This document shows positions 1-5,726 of a stretch of DNA of 5,866 bases, in pieces. The notes under the pieces were generated by a model. That model did no database searches and was not told the DNA's origin. It worked only from the letters and a program-made list of their open reading frames with translations. Positions within the stretch are counted from its first letter, which is position 1. Each line of letters starts with the position of its first letter. The DNA is from Devosia sp. (GTDB taxonomy: Bacteria > Pseudomonadota > Alphaproteobacteria > Rhizobiales > Devosiaceae). The DNA is taken from positions 1 through 5,866 of the forward strand of contig JAQGKG010000041.1 of assembly GCA_028290245.1 (NCBI GenBank), in the 5' to 3' direction. The position numbers and the translations under genes are program-made.

Positions 1-599
1 GCGCCTTCATGCTCATAGGTCAGGTTGCCCCACTCGTCAGCGGTGGTCGCGCGAAGAATGCAGACGTCGGGCGGAATATTGGGGAAGTGCAGCCAGGTCT
101 GGCCACCAAATTCAACGCGAGATACGATGGGTTGCTCGGCGCCCTTCTCGTTCATCGCACAACCTTCGCGGATCGGATCTGCGAAGGTATCCATGCCCAC
201 CTGGGTCAACACGCCGGGGCGTCTAGCCGCGGCTTCGCGGTGCATGTCGAACATGATACCGGACGGAACGTTGTAAGCCGCCACCCGGTTTTCGACGATC
301 ATGCTCCAGATTTCCGGCATCGGAAGGCTCGATGGGCCCGATGGATATGACCCAGCAAGAACGCGGGTCAGCAATCCGTCCTTTGCGATGTGGTCGATGC
401 CCTTGACGCCATACATGTCGCCGGCCGCGATTGGATGCAGCGTTGTCAGGTTGCGCGGATGACCCTCCGCGTCGAACCGCTGGCCTATTGCCTTCAACAT
501 GAAATCCGGACACCCGAGTGAGGATGATGACGAAACCGTCACCACACACCCGTCAGGAATTCGAGCAGCCGCTGTTGCGGCGCTAACGATCTTTGTCAT
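1..599 (-). CDS. Acyl-CoA:acetate/3-ketoacid CoA-transferase, N-terminal part (cut by window edge)
   Basis: Only the first 199 codons are visible; the gene continues past position 1. The translation begins MTKIVSAATAAARIPDGCVV, the usual opening of family I CoA-transferases of the propionate CoA-transferase/YdiF type. Further family-like blocks are GCPD at residues 29-32, AAYNVPSGIMFD at 107-118, RRPGVLTQVGMDTFADP at 126-142 and LRATTADEWGN at 182-192. These enzymes move CoA between acyl-CoA and a free acid such as acetate in the cytoplasm. The catalytic glutamate lies in the C-terminal half of the family and is off the window, so activity cannot be judged. Family members are a little over 500 aa, so roughly 40 percent is seen. 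The ATG at 599 matches the family start; its ribosome site is weak (AGAG about 8 bases upstream). It is divergent from the transporter. The family is confident, the exact acyl substrate unknown. Confidence 0.88.
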   Translation of the reverse strand, partial: MTKIVSAATAAARIPDGCVVTVSSSSSLGCPDFMLKAIGQRFDAEGHPRNLTTLHPIAAGDMYGVKGIDHIAKDGLLTRVLAGSYPSGPSSLPMPEIWSMIVENRVAAYNVPSGIMFDMHREAAARRPGVLTQVGMDTFADPIREGCAMNEKGAEQPIVSRVEFGGQTWLHFPNIPPDVCILRATTADEWGNLTYEHEG

Positions 600-729
600 C
601 GCGGTCTCTATTGCGCACCGAAACGCGGTTGCCCGATTGGGAAATCCCAGGGTTGAGATCAGCGAACAGCCGCGAATGCGACGGACCACTCCATACCTCG
701 ACGCGATCGTCTGCCCAGTCCCCGTAATT

Positions 730-741
730 TGGAACGTTCCT
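730..741. promoter_or_regulatory. Candidate repressor operator O1 (TGGAACGTTCCT)
   Basis: The core GGAACGTTCC is a perfect 10-base palindrome with a central CG, the typical architecture of LacI-family operators. The left flank ATTT is shared with the second copy. It sits just downstream of a candidate minus-strand -10 element at 749-744, so a bound protein would cover the expected start of the divergent transferase transcript. The assignment to a LacI-type protein is inference; the regulator gene is not in the window. Confidence 0.65.
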
Positions 742-743
742 AT

Positions 744-772
744 CTGCTAAATGAAGAGATCTGACTCGTCAA
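744..772 (-). promoter_or_regulatory. Candidate promoter of the CoA-transferase gene
   Basis: Read on the minus strand, CTTGACG begins at 773, giving a -35 of TTGACG (772-767). A 17-base spacer is followed by TAGCAG (749-744) as a weak -10. The O1 palindrome lies immediately downstream, at the expected transcription start. The transferase ATG is about 140 bases further on. The -35 is good but the -10 is poor, so this remains a plausible candidate. Confidence 0.3.
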
Positions 773-781
773 GACAGAATT

Positions 782-793
782 TGGAACGATCCA
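782..793. promoter_or_regulatory. Candidate repressor operator O2 (TGGAACGATCCA)
   Basis: This is the middle copy. It matches the perfect palindrome TGGAACGTTCCA at 11 of 12 positions, with one substitution in the right half, so it is probably the weaker site. Its centre is 52 bases from O1 and 45 bases from O3. It lies between the two candidate divergent promoters, where it could help bridge regulators bound at O1 and O3. Confidence 0.6.
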
Positions 794-816
794 TATTCTT
801 GCAAGCGGTCCCTCCA

Positions 817-845
817 TTGACATTTTTGGAACGTTCCAGTAACTG
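817..845 (+). promoter_or_regulatory. Candidate promoter of the sugar transporter operon
   Basis: TTGACA at 817-822 is a perfect consensus -35 hexamer. A 17-base spacer leads to TAACTG at 840-845, a poor -10 that keeps only the first two consensus bases; rhizobial -10 elements are often loose. The O3 palindrome fills most of the spacer, which strongly suggests a repressed promoter. Transcription would start around 852 and give a leader of about 260 bases. The -35 and the overlap with the palindrome are seen directly; the -10 and start site are inferred. Confidence 0.5.
827..838. promoter_or_regulatory. Candidate repressor operator O3 (TGGAACGTTCCA)
   Basis: This is a perfect 12-base palindrome and the best of the three copies. 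It lies between the -35 (817-822) and candidate -10 (840-845) of the forward promoter, a position in which a bound protein would block RNA polymerase. The T-rich left flank (TTTT) resembles the flanks of O1 and O2. Confidence 0.68.
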
Positions 846-994
846 CTTGAACCAAGGACGGTCAAACGTCGGAGGGCTTGACCAACGCAACTTAGGGTAA
901 AAAATTCCCGACTGATCCTGAAGTGATCGGTGCCGGAGAAATGGGCGCCGCACAACGCGGCAGACGCCAAGCCATAGGTGGACGATTTCGGCGA

Positions 995-1082
995 ATACGG
1001 CCTAATGAGGAAGCCGTATCTGCGAGGGAATACCGGCCGCGAACGTGGCCGGAGAGGAGAAGGTGGAGCCCGTGGCTCCGCC
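995..1082 (+). promoter_or_regulatory. Hairpin-rich mRNA leader upstream of the binding protein
   Basis: Three inverted repeats follow one another closely. ATACGGC (995-1001) pairs with GCCGTAT (1013-1019) around an 11-base loop. CCGGCC (1033-1038) pairs with GGCCGG (1047-1052) around an 8-base loop. GGTGGAGCC (1062-1070) pairs with GGCTCCGCC (1074-1082) around a 3-base loop, with one G-U pair. A smaller stem, GCCGC/GCGGC (947-951 and 957-961), lies further upstream. The ribosome site at 1099-1104 is left free. None has a T-run, so they do not look like terminators. A role in mRNA stability or translation is inferred; I recognise no known riboswitch class. Confidence 0.45.
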
Positions 1083-1110
1083 GGGATACTTGCCAACAGG
1101 GAGGATACCA

Positions 1111-2370
1111 ATGCGCAAGCTTATGATGACGACGGCAGTGGCTACACTGATCGCAACTGGGTGCATTTCTGCGTTCTCGCAGGAAGTGAAAGAAGTTGAG
1201 ATGCTGCACTGGTGGACGTCAGGCGGAGAAGCCGCCGCACTCAACGTACTCAAGACCGACCTAGCCAATGAAGGTTTTGGTTGGAAGGACGTTCCTGTTG
1301 CCGGTGGTGGGGGTGACGCCGCAATGACGGCCCTCAAGGCCATGGTCGCCGCAGGCACGTACCCCACAGCCTCTCAGATGCTGGGCTACTCGGTTCTTGA
1401 CTATGCCGCCGCTGGCGTCATGGGCGATCTGACCGAAACAGCCATCAAGGAAGGTTGGGACAAGTCGGTTCCGCTCGCCCTGCAGCAGTTCTCGGTCTAC
1501 GACGGCAAGTGGGTCGCCGCTCCGGTCAACATTCACTCTGTAAACTGGCTATGGATCAGCAAGCCGGTCATGGAAAAGATCGGCGGCACGGAGCCAAAGA
1601 CCTTCGACGACCTGATCGCCCTGCTCGACAAGGCAAAGGCCGCCGGCGTCGTTCCCCTGGCCCTCGGCGGCCAGGATTGGCAGGAAGCCACCATGTTCGA
1701 CTCTGTTGTCCTGTCGACGGGTGGCCCCGAGTTCTACAAGAAGGCCTTCAACGATCTAGACGAGGAGTCCCTCGGTTCCGACACGATGAACCAGTCGTTC
1801 GACAATCTTGCCAAGCTGATTTCCTATGTCGATCCAAACTTCGCAGGCCGCGACTGGAACCTGGCGACCGCCATGGTCATCAAGGACGAGGCACTCGTGC
1901 AGGTCATGGGTGACTGGGCTAAGGGCGAGTTTTCAGCTGCCAAGGAAGCTCCTGACACTGACTTCCTCTGCTATCGTTTCCCCGGCACCGACGGCTCTGT
2001 GATCTACAACTCCGACATGTTCGGCATGTTCAACGTTCCTGAAGACCGCAAAGCCGCCCAGATCGCTCTCGCAACCGCGACCCTGTCGCCGAGTTTCCAG
2101 TCGGCGTTTAACGTCGTCAAGGGCTCGGTGCCCGCTCGCACCGACGTGCCGGACACCGATTTCGACGCTTGCGGCAAAAAGGGTATGGCCGACCTCAAGG
2201 CTGCCAACGACGGCGGCACGCTGTTCGGCTCGCTGGCTCAGGGCTATGGCGCTCCGCCTGCGATCGCCAACGCTTATAAGGACGTTGTGACCAAGTTCGT
2301 ACATGGCCAGATCAAGACCTCTGAAGAGGCCGTGACCGAGCTGGTCAAGGCTATCAACGACGCACGCTGA
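1111..2370 (+). CDS. gtsA: Periplasmic sugar-binding protein of a glucose/mannose-type ABC importer
   Basis: This 419-residue protein captures a sugar in the periplasm and delivers it to the two permeases encoded downstream. It is an extracellular solute-binding protein of the CUT1 class. HWWTSGGE (residues 33-40), an AGGGGDAAMTALK block, APVNIHSVNWLWI, LGGQDWQE, MGDWAKGEF and FPGTDG match what I know of GtsA, the Pseudomonas glucose-binding protein. An N-terminal signal peptide has RK at 2-3, a hydrophobic core and a likely cleavage after AFS (residue 23). Only two cysteines remain in the mature part, C287 and C354, in positions shared with GtsA-type proteins and likely to form a disulfide. 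ATG 1111 is chosen because GGGAGG (1099-1104) lies 6 bases upstream and it gives a clean signal peptide; starting at 1045 would bury it. Glucose or a related aldose is likely; the exact ligand is not proven. Confidence 0.93.
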   Translation: MRKLMMTTAVATLIATGCISAFSQEVKEVEMLHWWTSGGEAAALNVLKTDLANEGFGWKDVPVAGGGGDAAMTALKAMVAAGTYPTASQMLGYSVLDYAAAGVMGDLTETAIKEGWDKSVPLALQQFSVYDGKWVAAPVNIHSVNWLWISKPVMEKIGGTEPKTFDDLIALLDKAKAAGVVPLALGGQDWQEATMFDSVVLSTGGPEFYKKAFNDLDEESLGSDTMNQSFDNLAKLISYVDPNFAGRDWNLATAMVIKDEALVQVMGDWAKGEFSAAKEAPDTDFLCYRFPGTDGSVIYNSDMFGMFNVPEDRKAAQIALATATLSPSFQSAFNVVKGSVPARTDVPDTDFDACGKKGMADLKAANDGGTLFGSLAQGYGAPPAIANAYKDVVTKFVHGQIKTSEEAVTELVKAINDAR

Positions 2371-2392
2371 GGCCTCCTCCTCGCAAACGTCG

Positions 2393-2417
2393 GGCCCTCC
2401 CGCTCCCAGGGAGGGCC
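2393..2417 (+). promoter_or_regulatory. GC-rich hairpin between binding protein and first permease
   Basis: GGCCCTCCC (2393-2401) and GGGAGGGCC (2409-2417) form a perfect 9-base stem around a 7-base loop. No T-run follows, so it is a poor full terminator. Hairpins in this position of binding-protein-dependent operons commonly protect the upstream mRNA from 3' decay or allow partial termination, giving more binding protein than permease. Its right arm also contains GGGAGG, the only ribosome-site-like sequence that could serve the alternative TTG start at 2424, and it would be masked in the stem. Confidence 0.65.
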
Positions 2418-2444
2418 ACTCCATTGGCCGCCAAGGATCATTCC

Positions 2445-3389
2445 ATGACTTCAGTCGCGATCGACACAGCGCCCGAACAGGTGACCAGGACTGGTATCCG
2501 CAGACGTCTCCAGGACGCGCTGCCTAAAATCGTGCTGGCACCGAGCTTCGCGGTCACGCTATTCTTCGTCTACGGGTTCATCATCTGGACGGGTTATCTG
2601 TCCTTCACGAACTCCAAGACGTTCCCATCCTACGCTCTCACCGGTGGGCGCGCATATCAGCGCCTCTGGACCTGGACGTTCGAGAACGACCCCCCCTCGA
2701 GTTGGTATACTTCGATCACCAACATGGGCATCTTCGGGCTCCTCTATATCGGCTGCTGCCTGGCGTTGGGCCTGTTGCTGGCAATCCTGCTCGATCAGAA
2801 GATCCGGGGCGAGGGCTTCCTGCGCCCGCTCTATCTGTATCCCATGGCATTATCGCTCATCGTGACCGGCGTTGCCTGGAAGTGGATCCTCGATCCTGGT
2901 CTTGGCCTCGAGCAGACATTTCACCAGATGGGCTGGACGAGCTTCCATTTCGACTGGATAAAAAACAAGGATTTCGTGATCTACACGGTCGTCATCGCTG
3001 GCGTCTGGCAAGCCTCCGGCTTCGTCATGGCGATGTTTCTGGCCGGGTTGCGTGGCATCGACGGTGAAATCATGAAGGCCGCCCAAATAGACGGCGCTTC
3101 CACGTGGCAAGTCTACCGTCGCATCATCATTCCGCTGCTGCGTCCGGTCTTCCTCTCTGCTCTCATCGTCTTGGCGCATATGTCCATCAAATCCTATGAC
3201 CTGGTGGTGGCACTGACGAGCGGCGGCCCCGGTGGCTCCGCATGGCTGCCGTCCAACTTCATGTACGAATACACCTTTAGACGGAACGAGATGGCCGTTG
3301 GTTCGGCGAGCGCGATCATCATGTTGATGGCGATCTCGGCGATCATCGTCCCCTATCTCTATTCTGAACTCAGGGAGAAGAAGTCATGA
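2445..3389 (+). CDS. gtsB: Sugar ABC transporter permease, MalF-like subunit
   Basis: This 314-residue inner-membrane protein forms half of the sugar channel. It has about six hydrophobic segments, near residues 29-51, 94-116, 128-149, 176-200, 238-258 and 285-306. The cytoplasmic EAA loop that docks on the ATPase starts at E208 (EIMKAAQIDGA) and ends in IIIP at 227-230, matching the CUT1 permease consensus. The SGGPGGS turn after the fifth segment is also typical of MalF/UgpA-type subunits. A TTG start at 2424 would add seven residues, but ATG 2445 is preferred because AAGGA (2433-2437) lies 7 bases upstream and the TTG's own ribosome site is folded into the hairpin. The gene overlaps the next permease by four bases. 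Glucose-type substrate is inferred from the binding protein. Confidence 0.93.
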   Translation: MTSVAIDTAPEQVTRTGIRRRLQDALPKIVLAPSFAVTLFFVYGFIIWTGYLSFTNSKTFPSYALTGGRAYQRLWTWTFENDPPSSWYTSITNMGIFGLLYIGCCLALGLLLAILLDQKIRGEGFLRPLYLYPMALSLIVTGVAWKWILDPGLGLEQTFHQMGWTSFHFDWIKNKDFVIYTVVIAGVWQASGFVMAMFLAGLRGIDGEIMKAAQIDGASTWQVYRRIIIPLLRPVFLSALIVLAHMSIKSYDLVVALTSGGPGGSAWLPSNFMYEYTFRRNEMAVGSASAIIMLMAISAIIVPYLYSELREKKS

Positions 3390-4330
3390 CCGTTCTCGAC
3401 ATGGATGTGAGCGATGCCAAACGGATGGCGCGGATGCGTGTCATCAACCGCATCGTGATCTATGGGCTACTCGGCATTTTCGCGGTCCTCTACCTGATGC
3501 CATTGTTCGTCATGTTGGTGACCTCGTTCAAGACGATGGACGAAATCCAGGGTGGCAATATGCTAGCCTTGCCGCGATCCCCTACCCTCGACGCATGGGT
3601 CAAGGCGTGGGGGCAGGCCTGTGTCGGGCTGACTTGTAATGGTATTTCGGGTTACTTCTGGAACTCGATCAAGATGGTCGTTCCTGCAGTGGCAGTATCC
3701 ACTGTCCTCGGTGCACTGAACGGCTACGTGCTGACCAAGTGGCGGTTTCGCGGGCACACGCTGGTGTTCGGTCTGATGCTTTTCGCCTGCTTTATTCCGT
3801 TCCAGTCGGTGCTGCTGCCGATGGCAACGATCCTTGGCAACATCACCAGGTTCGGTATCACCCTACGTAGCACCTTCGGCACGTCGTTTGGGCTGGGCGA
3901 TCCGACAGCAAATTTGGCGTTCGTGCACGTTGTCTACGGCTTGGGCTTCACCACGCTGTTCTTCCGGAACTACTACGCGGCGTTCCCCGACGAGTTGATC
4001 AAGGCAGCTCAGATGGACGGGGCGGGTTTCTTCCAAATTTTCTGGCGGATCATGGTCCCCAACTCCCTGCCGATTATCGTCGTGACGGTAATCTACCAAT
4101 TCACCAATATCTGGAACGATTATCTTTTCGCATCCGCCTACGCCGGCACCGGCGATGCCATGCCAATGACCGTCGCGCTCAACAACGTCGTAAATACGTC
4201 TACCGGCGTCGTCGAATACAACGTCAACATGGCAGCTGCCATGATCGCAGCCTTACCCACTCTCATTATTTACGTAGTCGCCGGCCGCTACTTCGTTCGC
4301 GGCTTGATGGCAGGCGCCGTCAAAGGATAA
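3386..4330 (+). CDS. gtsC: Sugar ABC transporter permease, MalG-like subunit
   Basis: This 314-residue inner-membrane protein is the second half of the channel. The first hydrophobic segment spans about residues 23-46. The EAA loop runs DELIKAAQMDGAGFF from D202 to F216, with MVP at 223-225. The C-terminal block containing VALNNVVNTSTGVVEYN, then AAMIAALPTLIIY and GLMAGAVKG, closely resembles GtsC of Pseudomonas and supports a glucose-type system. An unusual feature is a pair of cysteines, C79 and C84 (CVGLTC), in the first periplasmic loop. Its ATG overlaps the stop of the preceding gene (ATGA), so translation is probably coupled; GGGAG at 3373-3377 provides a ribosome site 8 bases upstream. 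The next gene begins four bases after its stop. Confidence 0.93.
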   Translation: MTVLDMDVSDAKRMARMRVINRIVIYGLLGIFAVLYLMPLFVMLVTSFKTMDEIQGGNMLALPRSPTLDAWVKAWGQACVGLTCNGISGYFWNSIKMVVPAVAVSTVLGALNGYVLTKWRFRGHTLVFGLMLFACFIPFQSVLLPMATILGNITRFGITLRSTFGTSFGLGDPTANLAFVHVVYGLGFTTLFFRNYYAAFPDELIKAAQMDGAGFFQIFWRIMVPNSLPIIVVTVIYQFTNIWNDYLFASAYAGTGDAMPMTVALNNVVNTSTGVVEYNVNMAAAMIAALPTLIIYVVAGRYFVRGLMAGAVKG

Positions 4331-4334
4331 CGTT

Positions 4335-5453
4335 ATGGCATTCCTCGAAATATCCGATCTCCGGAAGCGCTTCGGCTCTCTTGAAATCCTCAAGGGCATC
4401 AACCTCAGTCTCGACAAGGGCGGCTTTCTGGTCCTCGTAGGCCCCTCGGGCTGCGGCAAGTCAACGCTGCTCAACTCCATCGCAGGCCTGGAGCCGATCA
4501 CGAGCGGTGATATCCGTATCGATGGCCGGCGCGTTGCCGACTTGCATCCCTCAAAGCGCGACATCGCCATGGTATTCCAGAGCTACGCACTCTACCCAAA
4601 CATGACCGTCGAAGGGAATATTTCGTTCGGTATGGAGATGCGCAAGATACCGCTAGCCGAACGAAAGGCGGCGATCGAACGCGTTTCGAAGGTTCTGCAG
4701 ATTGGCCACCTTCTCGATCGTAAACCCGGCCAGCTATCCGGCGGCCAGCGCCAGCGAGTGGCAATGGGCCGGGCTCTTGTTCGCGACCCCAAACTGTTTC
4801 TTTTCGACGAGCCGCTCTCGAACCTTGATGCAAAGCTGCGCGTCGACATGAGAACGGAGATCAAGCGGCTTCACGATACCACCGGAACCTCGATGGTTTA
4901 CGTCACCCACGACCAGGTGGAAGCAATGACTTTGGCGACCAAGATCGCGGTTATGCGCGACGGTGAAGTCCAGCAGTTTGGCATCCCCTCTGAAATCTAC
5001 AACAATCCCACCACGATCTTCGTCGCAGACTTCATGGGCTCGCCTGCCATGAACCTGCTGCCGGCACGCGTTGAAAATACCGGCGGCTCCGTCTCCGTCG
5101 TGCTGGCCCGCGCAGACGGTGATGAACTTCGGCTAGCTGTTGGCGAAGAAAAGGGCAAGTTGCTCCTGCGTGGCCCGACGCCCAACCTGATCGTGGGAAT
5201 TCGCCCGGAAGCCCTGACTGACCCCGCCGGCGCCGACCGCCATGCAAAAAATGTCGTTGAAGCCGAGTGCCAGATCGAAGTTGTCGAGCCAGCGGGCTCA
5301 GACACCTTCGCTGTAACGCGCCTGGCGGGCAAGGACGTAGTTGCACGGCTTCGGGGCGATGCTCTGGTGCACGCCGGACAGAAAACGTTTTTGGCCTTTA
5401 ATATGGACAAGGCTGTGTTCTTTGATCCCGCGACCGAACGCCGTATTGCGTAG
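4335..5453 (+). CDS. Sugar ABC transporter ATP-binding protein (MalK/UgpC family)
   Basis: This 372-residue cytoplasmic ATPase powers the importer as a dimer. All nucleotide-binding motifs are intact: Walker A GPSGCGKST at residues 36-44, Q-loop glutamine Q82, signature LSGGQRQR at 134-141, Walker B LFLFDE at 154-159, D-loop SNLD at 162-165 and switch histidine H192. From about residue 236 a MalK-type OB-fold (TOBE) regulatory domain follows, opening GSPAMNLLPARV and containing IVGIRPEAL. The length is normal for MalK/UgpC/MsmK proteins. AAAGGA (4322-4327), overlapping the end of the preceding permease gene, is the ribosome site, 7 bases before ATG 4335. ATPases of this family are often shared between sugar importers, so the sequence alone does not reveal the sugar; the position as fourth operon gene indicates it serves this one. 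Confidence 0.96.
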   Translation: MAFLEISDLRKRFGSLEILKGINLSLDKGGFLVLVGPSGCGKSTLLNSIAGLEPITSGDIRIDGRRVADLHPSKRDIAMVFQSYALYPNMTVEGNISFGMEMRKIPLAERKAAIERVSKVLQIGHLLDRKPGQLSGGQRQRVAMGRALVRDPKLFLFDEPLSNLDAKLRVDMRTEIKRLHDTTGTSMVYVTHDQVEAMTLATKIAVMRDGEVQQFGIPSEIYNNPTTIFVADFMGSPAMNLLPARVENTGGSVSVVLARADGDELRLAVGEEKGKLLLRGPTPNLIVGIRPEALTDPAGADRHAKNVVEAECQIEVVEPAGSDTFAVTRLAGKDVVARLRGDALVHAGQKTFLAFNMDKAVFFDPATERRIA

Positions 5454-5484
5454 CCACGTCCACCGGAAGGCAAATGTGTTTTGC

Positions 5485-5518
5485 GGCGGGTAGGGCAATT
5501 TCCTACCCGCCTTCAATT
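5485..5518 (+). terminator. Factor-independent terminator candidate after the ATPase gene
   Basis: GGCGGGTAGG (5485-5494) and CCTACCCGCC (5502-5511) form a perfect 10-base stem with a 7-base loop, 32 bases after the ATPase stop. The tail TTCAATT is only moderately T-rich, so it may be imperfect, but its place at the end of the operon and the lack of T-run on the other strand support plus-strand termination. Confidence 0.7.
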
Positions 5519-5726
5519 CCACCCCATCCAGGCTTGTCGTCTCGGTGGACGTTCCCCTGCACGCAATCAAAGAGGCAGCCTATCAATCTGTTCACAGCCT
5601 CAGCTGGAGCTGTCGCTTGGTTCCGCCACGCATCTAGTTTACCGGCGCGGCTATCAGGCTGGCGCATTGTCGGAATCTGACGCGACGCCGAAGAAGTCTT
5701 GCGAACGTCGCGCGCGAAAAGACCGG

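Larger units (their letters stand above)
600..1110. other. Divergent intergenic control region
   Basis: This 511-base stretch separates the minus-strand CoA-transferase from the plus-strand sugar transporter operon. I see no convincing complete gene in it. It contains three TGGAACGTTCCA-type palindromes, candidate promoters in both directions, and hairpins in the transporter leader; these are listed separately. Open frames on the plus strand at 923-1126 and 978-1199 lack ribosome sites and recognisable protein similarity. A reverse-strand open frame overlapping the transferase start is discussed among the findings. Confidence 0.8.

Noticed and set aside
499..750. Plus-strand open frame of 83 codons
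   Set aside because: It lies antisense to the start of the CoA-transferase, whose frame has clear family similarity; no ribosome site or recognisable domain.
845..886. Short direct repeat GCTTGA(A)CCAA and the inverted repeat GGTCAA/TTGACC (860-865, 878-883)
   Set aside because: The matches are short and a second promoter starting from TTGACC at 878 would need a poor -10 (AAAATT); not enough to call a site.
1045..1110. Longer start for the binding protein (22 extra residues)
   Set aside because: It would place a charged, proline-rich stretch before the signal peptide, and the strong GGGAGG site points to ATG 1111.
978..1199. Possible small upstream gene (or 923-1126) in the transporter leader
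   Set aside because: No ribosome site before the ATG codons, an arginine/glycine-rich composition typical of out-of-frame GC-rich DNA, and overlap with the signal peptide of the binding protein.
2029..2040. Fourth operator-like site in the binding-protein gene (TCAACGTTCCT)
   Set aside because: It lacks the GG of the left half, so it is not palindromic over the core, and the bases are explained by conserved coding (FNVP).
5545..5556. Operator-like GGACGTTCC downstream of the operon
   Set aside because: One base is missing from the left half, so the palindrome is broken, and no promoter lies nearby.
5474..5680. Plus-strand open frame of 68 codons after the ATPase gene
   Set aside because: It runs through the terminator hairpin, has no ribosome site, and shows no recognisable protein features.
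5696..5723. Possible terminator for the right-hand minus-strand gene (GTCTT paired with AAGAC)
   Set aside because: The stem is only five bases with mismatches inside and no T-run follows on the minus strand.
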